49,141 nucleotides of DNA, from IMG/VR virus record IMGVR_UViG_3300047550_004702, positions 1-49,141 of that record; one strand, written 5' to 3'. The DNA is from a virus. The notes under the pieces are model-generated. The model saw only the letters and a program-made list of their open reading frames with translations, searched no databases and had not been told where the DNA came from. Shown piece by piece: positions 24,262 to 33,297 of the stretch (the first letter of the stretch is position 1; every line of letters begins with the position of its first letter). A program made the position numbers and the translations under genes.

Positions 24262-25370
24262 AGTCCGTATCTAGATTTTGTGGCGTTAAAATTCTGAAGT
24301 ATCTCGGTTGCCGTCAATCCTCGATTATAGAACTTGACTGAATAGATCTCTACCGCAACATTCGTACAGGTCGCACCACCGCATTGATACCCGAATCGGT
24401 ACGAGAATGAGCCTTGATTCATATAGCCGTTCATCGTGGTAGTAGTCGAGAGAACACCATTACGATAGAATCTGAGAGTCAGCCCGTCAATAGTATAGGA
24501 GAACTGCTGAAGGTTAGTCGTGCCATCAGGGATTCCACTAGAAGTGTAGTATGTACCCGGCGCATTGATTATCGTAGCGCTTGTCGTAAAAATTCTTTCA
24601 CGCCAGTCATTTCTCCATAAAGGTCCCCAGCCACCGTTCAAGTTTATCTGGCGGTATACGATATCTACACTACGGTTTATGCCGTTTGTGATGCTAGGAA
24701 GTTCAATGTATCCGCTAGACCCGTCACAAGCAACTCCTTTTCCGTATGTGGAAACGGTGCTGATTCCTGTAGTTGTAAGTGTGCAATGATTAGAATTTCC
24801 GGAAAGATCAGCAAATCCTCCTCCTGTAGCAACACTAGAACCTCGAGTGCCAACTACAAATGGAGACGCATAGGCGCGCTGTTCAAGCTGAATTCCCCAG
24901 GCAAGTAAATCTCCACTGCGAATGCTGAATCTAGGAATACTAGTAGCACTAGCCGTGGTACCAACTATAGCGAATCTTTGCCAAGATGTAGTAACAGTAA
25001 ACGTAGTAGATCCTCCACCTCCGCCATTATCCTCAAACAGACAAGTTACGTTCTGAGTAGCGTCGGAGTTGCTTTTAAGATATATTGACCAAGTGTAAAC
25101 TGTGCTATTTGCTGGACTAGAAATAATGGATCCCCAATATCCAGTGGTTACCACTCGAGTCGCCAACGAAGTCTCGTATCCTTCAATTCCAGGGCCGCGA
25201 GCATATGCTGGAGTAACTGTAGTTGTAGCTCCAGATGTCCAAAGCGAGAACGTGACCGGATTTGCCTCTAGGTTTACAGTATATTCGCCTTTATAACTCT
25301 TGGAGTTTGAGGCATCTAAATGCATCACCAGGTCATCTGTGACTATCTTAGGACTGTTATGATAAGCCAT
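24258..25370 (-). CDS. LamG-like virion protein, second of three
   Basis: This 370-residue protein begins with the shared VTDDLVMHLDASNSKSYKG motif and ends with LTATEILQNFNATKSRYGL. Residues about 30-180 are a beta-rich domain (SLWTSGATTTVTP, TVYTWSIYLKSN, TVTTSWQRFAIVG, RFSIRSGDLLAWGIQLEQ) that resembles a carbohydrate-binding jelly roll. Residues about 185-370 form a second LamG-like domain (VACDGSSGYIELPS, SVDIVYRQIN, LTLRFYRNGVLS). The start overlaps the upstream LamG gene by 14 bases and its stop overlaps the next start, so all three are one coupled group. Probably a host-surface glycan binder. Confidence 0.82.
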   Translation of the reverse strand: MAYHNSPKIVTDDLVMHLDASNSKSYKGEYTVNLEANPVTFSLWTSGATTTVTPAYARGPGIEGYETSLATRVVTTGYWGSIISSPANSTVYTWSIYLKSNSDATQNVTCLFEDNGGGGGSTTFTVTTSWQRFAIVGTTASATSIPRFSIRSGDLLAWGIQLEQRAYASPFVVGTRGSSVATGGGFADLSGNSNHCTLTTTGISTVSTYGKGVACDGSSGYIELPSITNGINRSVDIVYRQINLNGGWGPLWRNDWRERIFTTSATIINAPGTYYTSSGIPDGTTNLQQFSYTIDGLTLRFYRNGVLSTTTTMNGYMNQGSFSYRFGYQCGGATCTNVAVEIYSVKFYNRGLTATEILQNFNATKSRYGL

Positions 25371-26046
25371 AGCGTCCTTTCAGAGCATTGTAGTTCTGCT
25401 CAATCTGAGATGCAGAAAGACCAATATTGTAGATTGCAACCTTTGCGATTTTACCTCCGAAATAATATCCAGTCGTGGTTCCTCCAAATCTTCCTACAGA
25501 TGCACCAGGTGAAGTTGTAACCAAATTGCCGGCTTTTGCTATAGAATTTTTAAGTACGCCGTTGATATATATGTTTTTTATAGATCCATTCCAAGAACCC
25601 ACGATATGTACCCATTGACCATTAACCACGCCCACGGCCGATTTTTCTGGGCTTTGCGAGTGATATCCTCCATCGCCAGAATGAAAAGTGCGAAACACTA
25701 TATCAGTACTATGACTGAAAAGAGAGTATTGCGTATTTACATCTCCCTTTTCGAATATGAAGTCGTCGCTGTTTCCATCAAAGTTGACCCAAGACTCGAT
25801 AGTCAGTCCAGTGGTTGGATTTAGTGCAGAGTAATTTGAGATCGTAGAAACACTTGAACTATTATTGAAAACGAAGTAGCCTCCATTTCCCGAGTTATAG
25901 GTCATATTGGAGTTAGCGCCATTTCCAGAATTTTCAGTTAAATCTGTCCAGGTACTTCCAGAACCAGAATAGCTTTTGCTATTACCAGCATCTAAGCACA
26001 AGACCAGACCGTCCGTGACAATTCGAGGTGAGTAGTATGTAGCCAT
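25357..26046 (-). CDS. LamG-like virion protein, first of three
   Basis: At 229 residues this is the minimal version: the shared start VTDGLVLCLDAGNSKSYSG, a single LamG/jelly-roll domain (GYFVFNNSSSVSTI, LTIESWVNFDGNSDD, WVHIVGSWNGSIKNIYING, GYYFGGKIAKVAIYN) and the shared end LSASQIEQNYNALKGRYGL. Such proteins are frequent beside fibre genes in T4-like cyanophages. Its ATG overlaps the stop codon of the 2407-residue fibre as TAATG, so the fibre and the LamG protein are translationally coupled, which suggests that they assemble together. It lacks the extra domain found in the other two copies. Confidence 0.85.
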   Translation of the reverse strand: MATYYSPRIVTDGLVLCLDAGNSKSYSGSGSTWTDLTENSGNGANSNMTYNSGNGGYFVFNNSSSVSTISNYSALNPTTGLTIESWVNFDGNSDDFIFEKGDVNTQYSLFSHSTDIVFRTFHSGDGGYHSQSPEKSAVGVVNGQWVHIVGSWNGSIKNIYINGVLKNSIAKAGNLVTTSPGASVGRFGGTTTGYYFGGKIAKVAIYNIGLSASQIEQNYNALKGRYGLS

Positions 26047-29000
26047 TATGCATCAATTTCAACCTGAAGTTTCTCTACGTCGATGCGCTCGGCAAAGACA
26101 GTGTAGAAGCAATCAATTTCGCCGCTGAACAATCCATCCTTCTCGACCACAACGTGCTTGTATGAGACACTCTCCACGTACAACTTCTGGTGTTTTCCAA
26201 CTGGTGTCAGGTTAACAGTGATGGAATCTGGATCAACCAGCTTCTCCCAGTAATCAGGAAGATCGATAGTGTTTGATCCCTTCAGTCGACCGCGGACATA
26301 CACACCATTCTCAGGACCTTCAAGCGATCCGTAACGAAGCTTCTTGCCTTCCTTCGTAGGGTGCTTGATGACGAAGCTCTTTGTTGTCGCTGCGAACGAT
26401 CCGTTGACCTCGAGTTTATAGCCAGGAGATGTGGTACCGATGCCAACGTTGCCTCCATTTTGAATAGTTACTAATTCAGTTCCGGAACCATATGCACCCT
26501 TTTGAAAATGGAATGCATTCGTTGATCCAGTATATACATTGTTGAAATACGTATCTCCAACGGCATTGACATAAGTGAGCATGAATCCCTCACCAGTACC
26601 GTTGTTTTCACCCGTCATTCTAAAGATTGGATTATACGACGAATCGGCTGTCATTCTCAACTCGACATCGCCAGACGTATTATACAGATGCAGTCTACTT
26701 GATGGACTTGCTGTGCCAATACCAACGTTACCGCTGGTCTTGACCCATAGACCTTCGCTACTGCTACTTACGGTACGAATCCATAGATCTCTATATGTCG
26801 ACGAGCCGTAAGAAGTGATCGTGCTGTACGATGCACCGGAATCCAGATATAGCTCGCAGGTATATCCTGTAGCAGAGATTCTTCCTGCAGAGGTAAGGTT
26901 TGAGCTGAAATAGCCATCACCAGCAACGTGCAGACGATATCCCGGAGAGACTGTATTAATTCCCACGTATCCACCGTGGTTAATCATCATTCGTGTCTGG
27001 GCGCCAGTCGTATAATTGTCCGTGGTAGCAAAGTACATCTTCGTACCGTACGAACCAGCACCTTGAACATAGATACCAGCTTGAGCTGCGGTAGAAGCAG
27101 CATCACCACCAGTAAACGTTATGCCGGTTGCATAATTTGCTGTTGCTTGTCCAGAGAAATGCAAGCCATATTTACCGGTGCCAGGAGTAGAAGTATTGAA
27201 CGATGCTTCCGTAGAAATATCCAACTTGCTAGAAGGCGACGCAGTACCAATACCAAGATTACCACTACCGTCAATACGCATTCTTTCCGTATTGTTGGTG
27301 GCAAAATACATCGGATTATTAGTCTCAACATTGAGCGTAATTCCGCCACCACGATTGGTGTAGATATACATTCCATCTTGTCTGTATAATCCAGAAGTTG
27401 TATATCCGCTACCAAATAAAGCTATTCCTGCTCCATTTGTGGAATTAGCATTCGCAAACTGAATTGAGGAATGCGCCGCTGTTCCAGTATTTGGATTATT
27501 TACACGAATTGCAGTTACTGCATTTGTAGAATCGTAAACCTCGAGTTTTGTAGCTGTGCCAATAACGCCAATACCCACGTAGCCGCCATTTACAAAAAGG
27601 GAATTGTTGACGTTTCCTCCTCCCATTCCGACATATGTTGACGAATGCCAGACGTATCCTACGGTGCTTCCGTTATTCTGGAATACGATTTCTTTGCTAC
27701 CACTGTCAGTACTATTAAGCACGTGCTGCACGGTCCCGGAGGCAGACTGAGTCATCAGTCCGTTATTAACCTGAAATACCAGATTATTAAGAGTGCCGTT
27801 CGTGCGATAGAAACGGAAGTCTCCGCTGTGCTGAATTAAGCAAGTAACATCTCCTGCAGTGATTGCTCCAGCCGCATTGTTTGGATATCCGCGCAGTACT
27901 AGACCGTGATAGTTGTCTGCATATGCTACTCTTCCATAGCCACCTCCAATATTGAATCGGAGATCACCGGTCAGAGTTCCGCCGGTCAGAGGTAAAGCAT
28001 ATGAATTGTAGTTTCCAGCATGAAGAGCAGTATTTCCTGCAATGCTCAAAGAGGCTCCAGATCCAGAAATCTGGAATGTGGAATTAGCAATATCGCTTCC
28101 CCAGATAGGAGCTCCAGCAGAATCTAAACCGAAATAGAGTCGTCGCGATCCCGCCCATTGGAATCCGATGTATTTCCAACTGCTGTCAGTCGCATTCAGC
28201 GTAATCGCCTGGTCGGTTGCAGATGATTCTGTGATTGCTCCAGTAACGTTGATGCCAGTACCACGATATACGCCGGCATCGATATCGCCTACAGTTCCGC
28301 TAAATACCTCGCTTGTATTCGTAGCATCTGGAATGAAGGTAAAGTATCCAGTTGAATCGTCGAATCCGAAGAATCCAGTCTTTGCAGCAGTTCCGTTGTG
28401 CCACTTGAATTCAATACCGCGATCCTTGTTATCATCCGATGATGCCGCAGTTCCAGCACTTCCTCCTCCTAGCGTAACGATCGGATCCTTCGTGGTGAGC
28501 GTGGTAGAATCGACCGTTGTGGTTGTGCCATTGACGATCAGGTTTCCTGTGACGGTAAGGTTAGCATTTGCAGTGAGGTGACCAGTGCCTGTTCCAACCG
28601 ATAACGCAATAACTCCATCCCAGGATTGAATTCCGCCTACATTCAGGTATCCTGGATAAGATCCGGCATCGCTAGAAATTTTAACTATACCATTTGAGGG
28701 AGACTCAAGTTGCGCACGACTGGTCCAATTGATCTTGCTGCTGGCACCTGCTGTGATGTTAGTAGCAGCGATAATTCCACCAGAAACCGAAATGCCGGAT
28801 CCAGCAACAGCCGAAATTGCTGCTAAATTCGCATCATGTACTCGAACAATCTCAGATCCGTTTGAGATTAAGCGATTCCAGGTATATCCACTAGCAGTAT
28901 CTGATGTGCTCGAGATTGCCGGTGCATTTGTGAATGCCTGAAGTGCTACCGATGATGGGCCGGTTGTAATTCTAGAAACCGTAATACTATTGTTAGCTGC

Positions 29001-32000
29001 GGTTCCGCCGAAGGTAGAAGTCGTGCCACTGACGGTGAGGTTACCAGCAATCGACGTGCCACTTGTGTCAAATGTTGCTGCGGCGGTTGGGGTTACAACG
29101 GCATCAGCAGTCGTAGCGCCAGATCCTACCAAGATCCGAGCGACTCCTCCATATCGGGCCTCAAACCCGGCATAACCTGTTGCTGCGCTAGTAGCAACTG
29201 TGGTATATGAATCAGAAGATGCCTGACCCTGAAGGTTCTTTGCAAACATCACGTCGCCATAATTGGCACGACGAGTGTTCGAAATGACGGCCGCTTGGTC
29301 TCCCGTGTTTCCGATACGCAGAGAAGCGTTGACAGCGTTGCCAATATTATTGACTCCGCTTGAATTGACCGAAAGATTACCTGCCACGGTCAAGTTTGCA
29401 CCGGTGCTCAAAGTTCCACCAGTGGTAACAGCACCGTTCAGATATGATGTACCGTTATTGTATAGATCATAGCTTGCATTGGCCGTTCCAACAAATACTT
29501 TTGTAGCTAGAATATTTCCGGAAACTTCAAGCTTGTGTCCAGGAGATGCTGCGCCAATACCAAGATTGCCCGCGCTGTTAAGAACCATAGCCGCTGTCGG
29601 AGGAGAAGCCATTCCGGGATATGCGGCTGGAAAGAATTGAATGCCTAAATTAGAATCGGCATCATAATTGAAGATGCTCAGGCCTCGAGCAATTCCGTTG
29701 TTGATATTAGTTCCAGCTAATCCCTTATAATAGCTATTCGTCTGACCGGATACATTATATCTTAACGCGATTGTTCCGCTCCAATCAGTATTAATCGAAG
29801 TGTCGACAAAAAGTCTAGCATTTGGATTATTGCTTGTAGTACCGACAGTCAAATTGCCGGCAACCATAGCATTCTGAGATCCGTTGACTGAGAATCCTAG
29901 AGTTCCCGATGAACCGGTACGAACCTCGAAGTTAGCACCATTGACCGTGGGCCCGATGCCAGCCTGATTGTAGATTCTGGCAGTAGAAGTATTGTATGCA
30001 GATACTCCGCCACCGCTGAATGTCAGAACATCTCCACCTAGAGTCAGTGTCGAGAAGGTCGGCGTGGCACTTGTATGAATGTTCTGTGGCAGAGATAGCG
30101 TGACCGCACCCGTGCTTGCCGAAGCGATTACTTGATTGCTTGTGCCAGTGATCGAACTTACACCATAGGTTGCAATGTTGTTGGTGTTAACTGCAACAGC
30201 GGCTGCTCGAGTCACGATGACGGTATCAAATGATGCTACTCGAGTGATGGCCCATCCGGATGCCCAGGCAGAAGTAAACGTACTATGGCCGCCCAAGAAT
30301 TCAGATACGAACACCTTCGGATAAGACCATGAGCTATTGGTCTCACCGATCCAGATGCAGTTTGACGTGCCGTCACTGCCGAATCGTACATTATACGCAC
30401 CTACCTGAATATCGCTGATCTGTTCGGCAAATACGTTGTACCAATTTCCATCTTGGTAGTTGTATCCTCCGACCCGGAATCGCAGAGATTTGCCGGTGTC
30501 GTAGTTATAGATGTCCACCACGAACACCATCATCGTGTTCGAATTGTAGACCGCCGTAGGGAGCTTGATCTTGAATGCGCCCGTGACACCTCCACCTTCA
30601 GTGAATACTGCTCCACCAGGGCTTTGAATTCTGATAGTATTGGAGTCGATGTTATAGACCCCAGAATAAACACGCAGACGACTGGAGCTGTCGACCATCA
30701 ATTGCCAATTTCCACTGGAATCCAGTAGTCCTTGGCCAGTACCATCGCCGTAGAAGTGTCCGCGCCATGTAGTGGTATGCCCACCGGAGTAAAGACGAAG
30801 ACCAGCAAATGTTTGATTGCTTGAGATATTCCAATGACCGACCGAATTGGATGAAAAATACAGTGAATTTGCGTTGTTGTAGATACCGTATCCAGAGCCA
30901 TCTACGTAGAACCAATCATTGGTACGAACTGGGCCGCCAACGTCGAGCGTGTATGTCGGAGTAGTATTATTGATACCAACCTTGCCGCTAGAATTGATCT
31001 TAAATCTTCCGCCGACGACACCAGCAGCATCGAAGTTGATGACACCAGGAGCAACACTCAGAACTGTAGAAGAGCCGTAGTCTATCGATCCGACACGAGC
31101 TACACCATTAGTTGCAGCCGCACCACTGATCTCAAGGTTATATCCAGGAGAAGATGTGCCGATACCAACATTGCCGCCGTTTGCAAAAAATACGCGTTCG
31201 GTTCCATCAAATCTGAAAGAAATTCCGCTTTCAGCACCACCCGCATTATAAATTGAAGTCGTTCCAGTGCTGGAAATTTCTGTAAAATCCCACGTCGCGC
31301 TAGTGCCGTTTGTTGTAAACAAGCTCGTATTGCTTCGTATCGTACCCGCGACATCGAGCTTATATGCCGGAGAAGTAGATCCAATACCAACATTTCCTGC
31401 ACTGCTGATGCGAACTCTTTCCGCAGATGCCGCGCCATTTTGGCGTGTCCAGAATGTCAACGCGCCAGCGTAATCTCCACTGGTGGCGTTTTCCTTGATG
31501 CCGATGATACCTGATAGATGCCCGATGTTATTTCCACCGCCAGTATTGATGTTGGATCCGAAAGAGATGCCTGCTCCCATTCCGGCGGCAAGAGTACCAT
31601 CGGTATTGAGCAGATTCAGAAGATAGGTAAACGTGTTATCAGAGGTCGGTGAACCATTGATGGATAATCTTGAATTTGGAGTTGTGGTGCCGACGCCGAC
31701 ATTACCGCTCGTATCCAGAGTTACTCTCGTAGTGTTGTTGGTTATGAGCTTGAGAGTATGATTGCTCTCTGTACCAATAGCGCCTGTCGTATCTCCTACC
31801 GATTGCGACTGCAGTTTAGTGATTATGGATCCATCAACTGCTCTGAAGTTTGGATTTCCTCCTGACGATGTAGAAGCTACGTGACCAGCGACGTCCAACT
31901 TCTGTGACGGCGATGCAGTACCGATACCTACATTTCCGCCAGAAAGAATCGTTACACGCGCAGTATTAGATGTACCTAGAACCAATGGGTAAGCGCCAGT

Positions 32001-33269
32001 CGTGGCAATAGCAGCACTTTCTCCAGTAGGGCCGTTCGTCACCAATGCGCTTGCATATGTAGATCCAGAATAGTCGATCTCAAGTGCTCTGCCGTTAGAA
32101 TTCTGATCGTTGTAGATACGAATTCCGCCATAGCTGTTAGCTGTCGAATTTCTGAATATAGCGGTCGATGTCGTCCCGACCACTTCGAGAGGCGCTGCAG
32201 GGCTACTTGTGCCTACGCCGAGATTTCCTCCAGTAAACGATGAGTTTCCAGAGGCAGTGGATTGCACTAGGCTCTTCCAACTTCCAGCATCATTCCAGAG
32301 AGTAACGTTACTCGCTACATTCCATGTAGATGTATTATTGCTGGACGTATACCAATTAACGCCAGTTCCTGGTCCCATGACCAACAGCTGACTATTAGTG
32401 GTATTATTATGATGTACCCATGATCCGTTATTGTAGTAAGTTCCAGCTCCAATATAGACATCATTGTCCCAGGCAAGAACACTATGGGCAGCCTTTGCTG
32501 CTGTCTTTCGAAGGATAAGCTGCGAATCTGTTCCGCTATTTGAATCGACAGTTAGTCCAACCGAAGTCACAAAACTTGGTCCTACTGTGAGTTTTGCGCC
32601 AGGAGCAGTTGTGCCGATACCGACATTTCCAGCAGTCGTAATTCTAACTAGATCCGTTCCTTGATATTTGAAAGCAAATGGCGTATCGGAATCAAACTGC
32701 ATCAGCGATCCGAATCGCCCGATTTGACCAAGAGAGCTACCGCCGCTTGTACCGAAGTAAATGTAAGCGCCGCTTCCAGTGCCAGTGATTCGAGTGGTAT
32801 ATGCGCCGCCAGCAGTTACAGTATTGGCCGATACATCGCCAGTCGTGATGACATTTGAGCTTCGAAGGTTGGAGACTTGTATGTCACCCTGAGTTCCACT
32901 GAATACTTCTGAGGTATTCGTTGCATCCGGAATGAAGGTGAAGTAACCGGTCGAATCGTCAAATCCGAAGAATCCTACCTTTGCCTGTGTGCCATTGTGC
33001 CAACGAAACTCAATACCACGATCCTTGTTGTCATCTGATGCTGGTGCGGTATCTCCACCGAGTGTCAGAATGACATCATCTGCTGTCAGAGTCGTTGAAT
33101 TGATCGTAGTCGTCGATCCATTGACAACCAAGTTGCCCGATAGCGTCAGGTTAGATCCACTGATCGTGCCGGCGGTGATGTTTCCGGAGGAGTCGATGAC
33201 CTCGACCGGCGTAGAACCGACCGATCCTACCGAAAATCCACCTTCCGAGAGAAATGATTTGATTGCCAT
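26046..33269 (-). CDS. Giant tail fibre protein (2407 residues) with 13 GIG-type repeats
   Basis: This is the largest gene in the window. I count 13 copies of a GNVGIGTxSPxxKLDVxG-type element, each followed by a variable Ser/Thr/Asn/Gly-rich segment, which is typical of long trimeric beta-helical fibres. Two copies of a cassette with DDNKDRGIEFRWHNGT and GFFGFDDSTGYFTFIPDATN occur near residues 70-130 and 1600-1660. The C-terminus is not S74 but a ~110-residue domain starting around KSFVIKHPTKEGKKLRYGSL and containing GPENGVYVRGRLKGSNTIDL, a fibre ending seen in other T4-like phages and some bacterial and viral surface proteins. It heads a coupled unit with the three LamG genes, driven by the promoter at 33290. 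No Shine-Dalgarno is evident. Confidence 0.92.
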   Translation of the reverse strand: MAIKSFLSEGGFSVGSVGSTPVEVIDSSGNITAGTISGSNLTLSGNLVVNGSTTTINSTTLTADDVILTLGGDTAPASDDNKDRGIEFRWHNGTQAKVGFFGFDDSTGYFTFIPDATNTSEVFSGTQGDIQVSNLRSSNVITTGDVSANTVTAGGAYTTRITGTGSGAYIYFGTSGGSSLGQIGRFGSLMQFDSDTPFAFKYQGTDLVRITTAGNVGIGTTAPGAKLTVGPSFVTSVGLTVDSNSGTDSQLILRKTAAKAAHSVLAWDNDVYIGAGTYYNNGSWVHHNNTTNSQLLVMGPGTGVNWYTSSNNTSTWNVASNVTLWNDAGSWKSLVQSTASGNSSFTGGNLGVGTSSPAAPLEVVGTTSTAIFRNSTANSYGGIRIYNDQNSNGRALEIDYSGSTYASALVTNGPTGESAAIATTGAYPLVLGTSNTARVTILSGGNVGIGTASPSQKLDVAGHVASTSSGGNPNFRAVDGSIITKLQSQSVGDTTGAIGTESNHTLKLITNNTTRVTLDTSGNVGVGTTTPNSRLSINGSPTSDNTFTYLLNLLNTDGTLAAGMGAGISFGSNINTGGGNNIGHLSGIIGIKENATSGDYAGALTFWTRQNGAASAERVRISSAGNVGIGSTSPAYKLDVAGTIRSNTSLFTTNGTSATWDFTEISSTGTTSIYNAGGAESGISFRFDGTERVFFANGGNVGIGTSSPGYNLEISGAAATNGVARVGSIDYGSSTVLSVAPGVINFDAAGVVGGRFKINSSGKVGINNTTPTYTLDVGGPVRTNDWFYVDGSGYGIYNNANSLYFSSNSVGHWNISSNQTFAGLRLYSGGHTTTWRGHFYGDGTGQGLLDSSGNWQLMVDSSSRLRVYSGVYNIDSNTIRIQSPGGAVFTEGGGVTGAFKIKLPTAVYNSNTMMVFVVDIYNYDTGKSLRFRVGGYNYQDGNWYNVFAEQISDIQVGAYNVRFGSDGTSNCIWIGETNSSWSYPKVFVSEFLGGHSTFTSAWASGWAITRVASFDTVIVTRAAAVAVNTNNIATYGVSSITGTSNQVIASASTGAVTLSLPQNIHTSATPTFSTLTLGGDVLTFSGGGVSAYNTSTARIYNQAGIGPTVNGANFEVRTGSSGTLGFSVNGSQNAMVAGNLTVGTTSNNPNARLFVDTSINTDWSGTIALRYNVSGQTNSYYKGLAGTNINNGIARGLSIFNYDADSNLGIQFFPAAYPGMASPPTAAMVLNSAGNLGIGAASPGHKLEVSGNILATKVFVGTANASYDLYNNGTSYLNGAVTTGGTLSTGANLTVAGNLSVNSSGVNNIGNAVNASLRIGNTGDQAAVISNTRRANYGDVMFAKNLQGQASSDSYTTVATSAATGYAGFEARYGGVARILVGSGATTADAVVTPTAAATFDTSGTSIAGNLTVSGTTSTFGGTAANNSITVSRITTGPSSVALQAFTNAPAISSTSDTASGYTWNRLISNGSEIVRVHDANLAAISAVAGSGISVSGGIIAATNITAGASSKINWTSRAQLESPSNGIVKISSDAGSYPGYLNVGGIQSWDGVIALSVGTGTGHLTANANLTVTGNLIVNGTTTTVDSTTLTTKDPIVTLGGGSAGTAASSDDNKDRGIEFKWHNGTAAKTGFFGFDDSTGYFTFIPDATNTSEVFSGTVGDIDAGVYRGTGINVTGAITESSATDQAITLNATDSSWKYIGFQWAGSRRLYFGLDSAGAPIWGSDIANSTFQISGSGASLSIAGNTALHAGNYNSYALPLTGGTLTGDLRFNIGGGYGRVAYADNYHGLVLRGYPNNAAGAITAGDVTCLIQHSGDFRFYRTNGTLNNLVFQVNNGLMTQSASGTVQHVLNSTDSGSKEIVFQNNGSTVGYVWHSSTYVGMGGGNVNNSLFVNGGYVGIGVIGTATKLEVYDSTNAVTAIRVNNPNTGTAAHSSIQFANANSTNGAGIALFGSGYTTSGLYRQDGMYIYTNRGGGITLNVETNNPMYFATNNTERMRIDGSGNLGIGTASPSSKLDISTEASFNTSTPGTGKYGLHFSGQATANYATGITFTGGDAASTAAQAGIYVQGAGSYGTKMYFATTDNYTTGAQTRMMINHGGYVGINTVSPGYRLHVAGDGYFSSNLTSAGRISATGYTCELYLDSGASYSTITSYGSSTYRDLWIRTVSSSSEGLWVKTSGNVGIGTASPSSRLHLYNTSGDVELRMTADSSYNPIFRMTGENNGTGEGFMLTYVNAVGDTYFNNVYTGSTNAFHFQKGAYGSGTELVTIQNGGNVGIGTTSPGYKLEVNGSFAATTKSFVIKHPTKEGKKLRYGSLEGPENGVYVRGRLKGSNTIDLPDYWEKLVDPDSITVNLTPVGKHQKLYVESVSYKHVVVEKDGLFSGEIDCFYTVFAERIDVEKLQVEIDA
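28281..28561. repeat. Fibre cassette repeat, copy A
   Basis: About 280 bases inside the 2407-residue fibre gene that are clearly similar at DNA level to 32881-33150 and 43028-43296. The encoded landmarks are NLTVTGNLIVNGTTTT, a DP-IVTLGG strand, SSDDNKDRGIEFKWHNGT and FFGFDDSTGYFTFIPDATN. Boundaries are approximate. Confidence 0.75.
32881..33150. repeat. Fibre cassette repeat, copy B
   Basis: Second copy of the cassette, at the N-terminus of the same 2407-residue fibre. Long shared runs with copy C include CTGAGTTCCACTGAATAC and AATACCACGATCCTTGTT on the plus strand. Boundaries are approximate. Confidence 0.75.
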
Positions 33270-33289
33270 TTGGATGAAATTCTATGTGC

Positions 33290-33297
33290 TATTTATT
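33290..33297 (-). promoter_or_regulatory. Late promoter for the 2407-residue fibre and LamG genes
   Basis: The minus strand reads TAATAAATAG. The first TAA is the stop codon of the 1633-residue fibre gene (33296-33298). The next ATG (33269) lies 20 bases beyond the box. Confidence 0.72.

Noticed and set aside
16752-26046. Possible diversity-generating retroelement acting on the LamG or fibre tips
   Set aside because: No reverse transcriptase and no template/variable repeat pair with adenine-biased differences are visible in the window. The paralogues diverge along much of their length.
26046-33269. Regularly repeated short sequences that could suggest a CRISPR array
   Set aside because: The repeats are imperfect, in frame and encode GNVGIGT-type fibre elements at irregular spacing of up to hundreds of residues. 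There are no spacers of uniform length.
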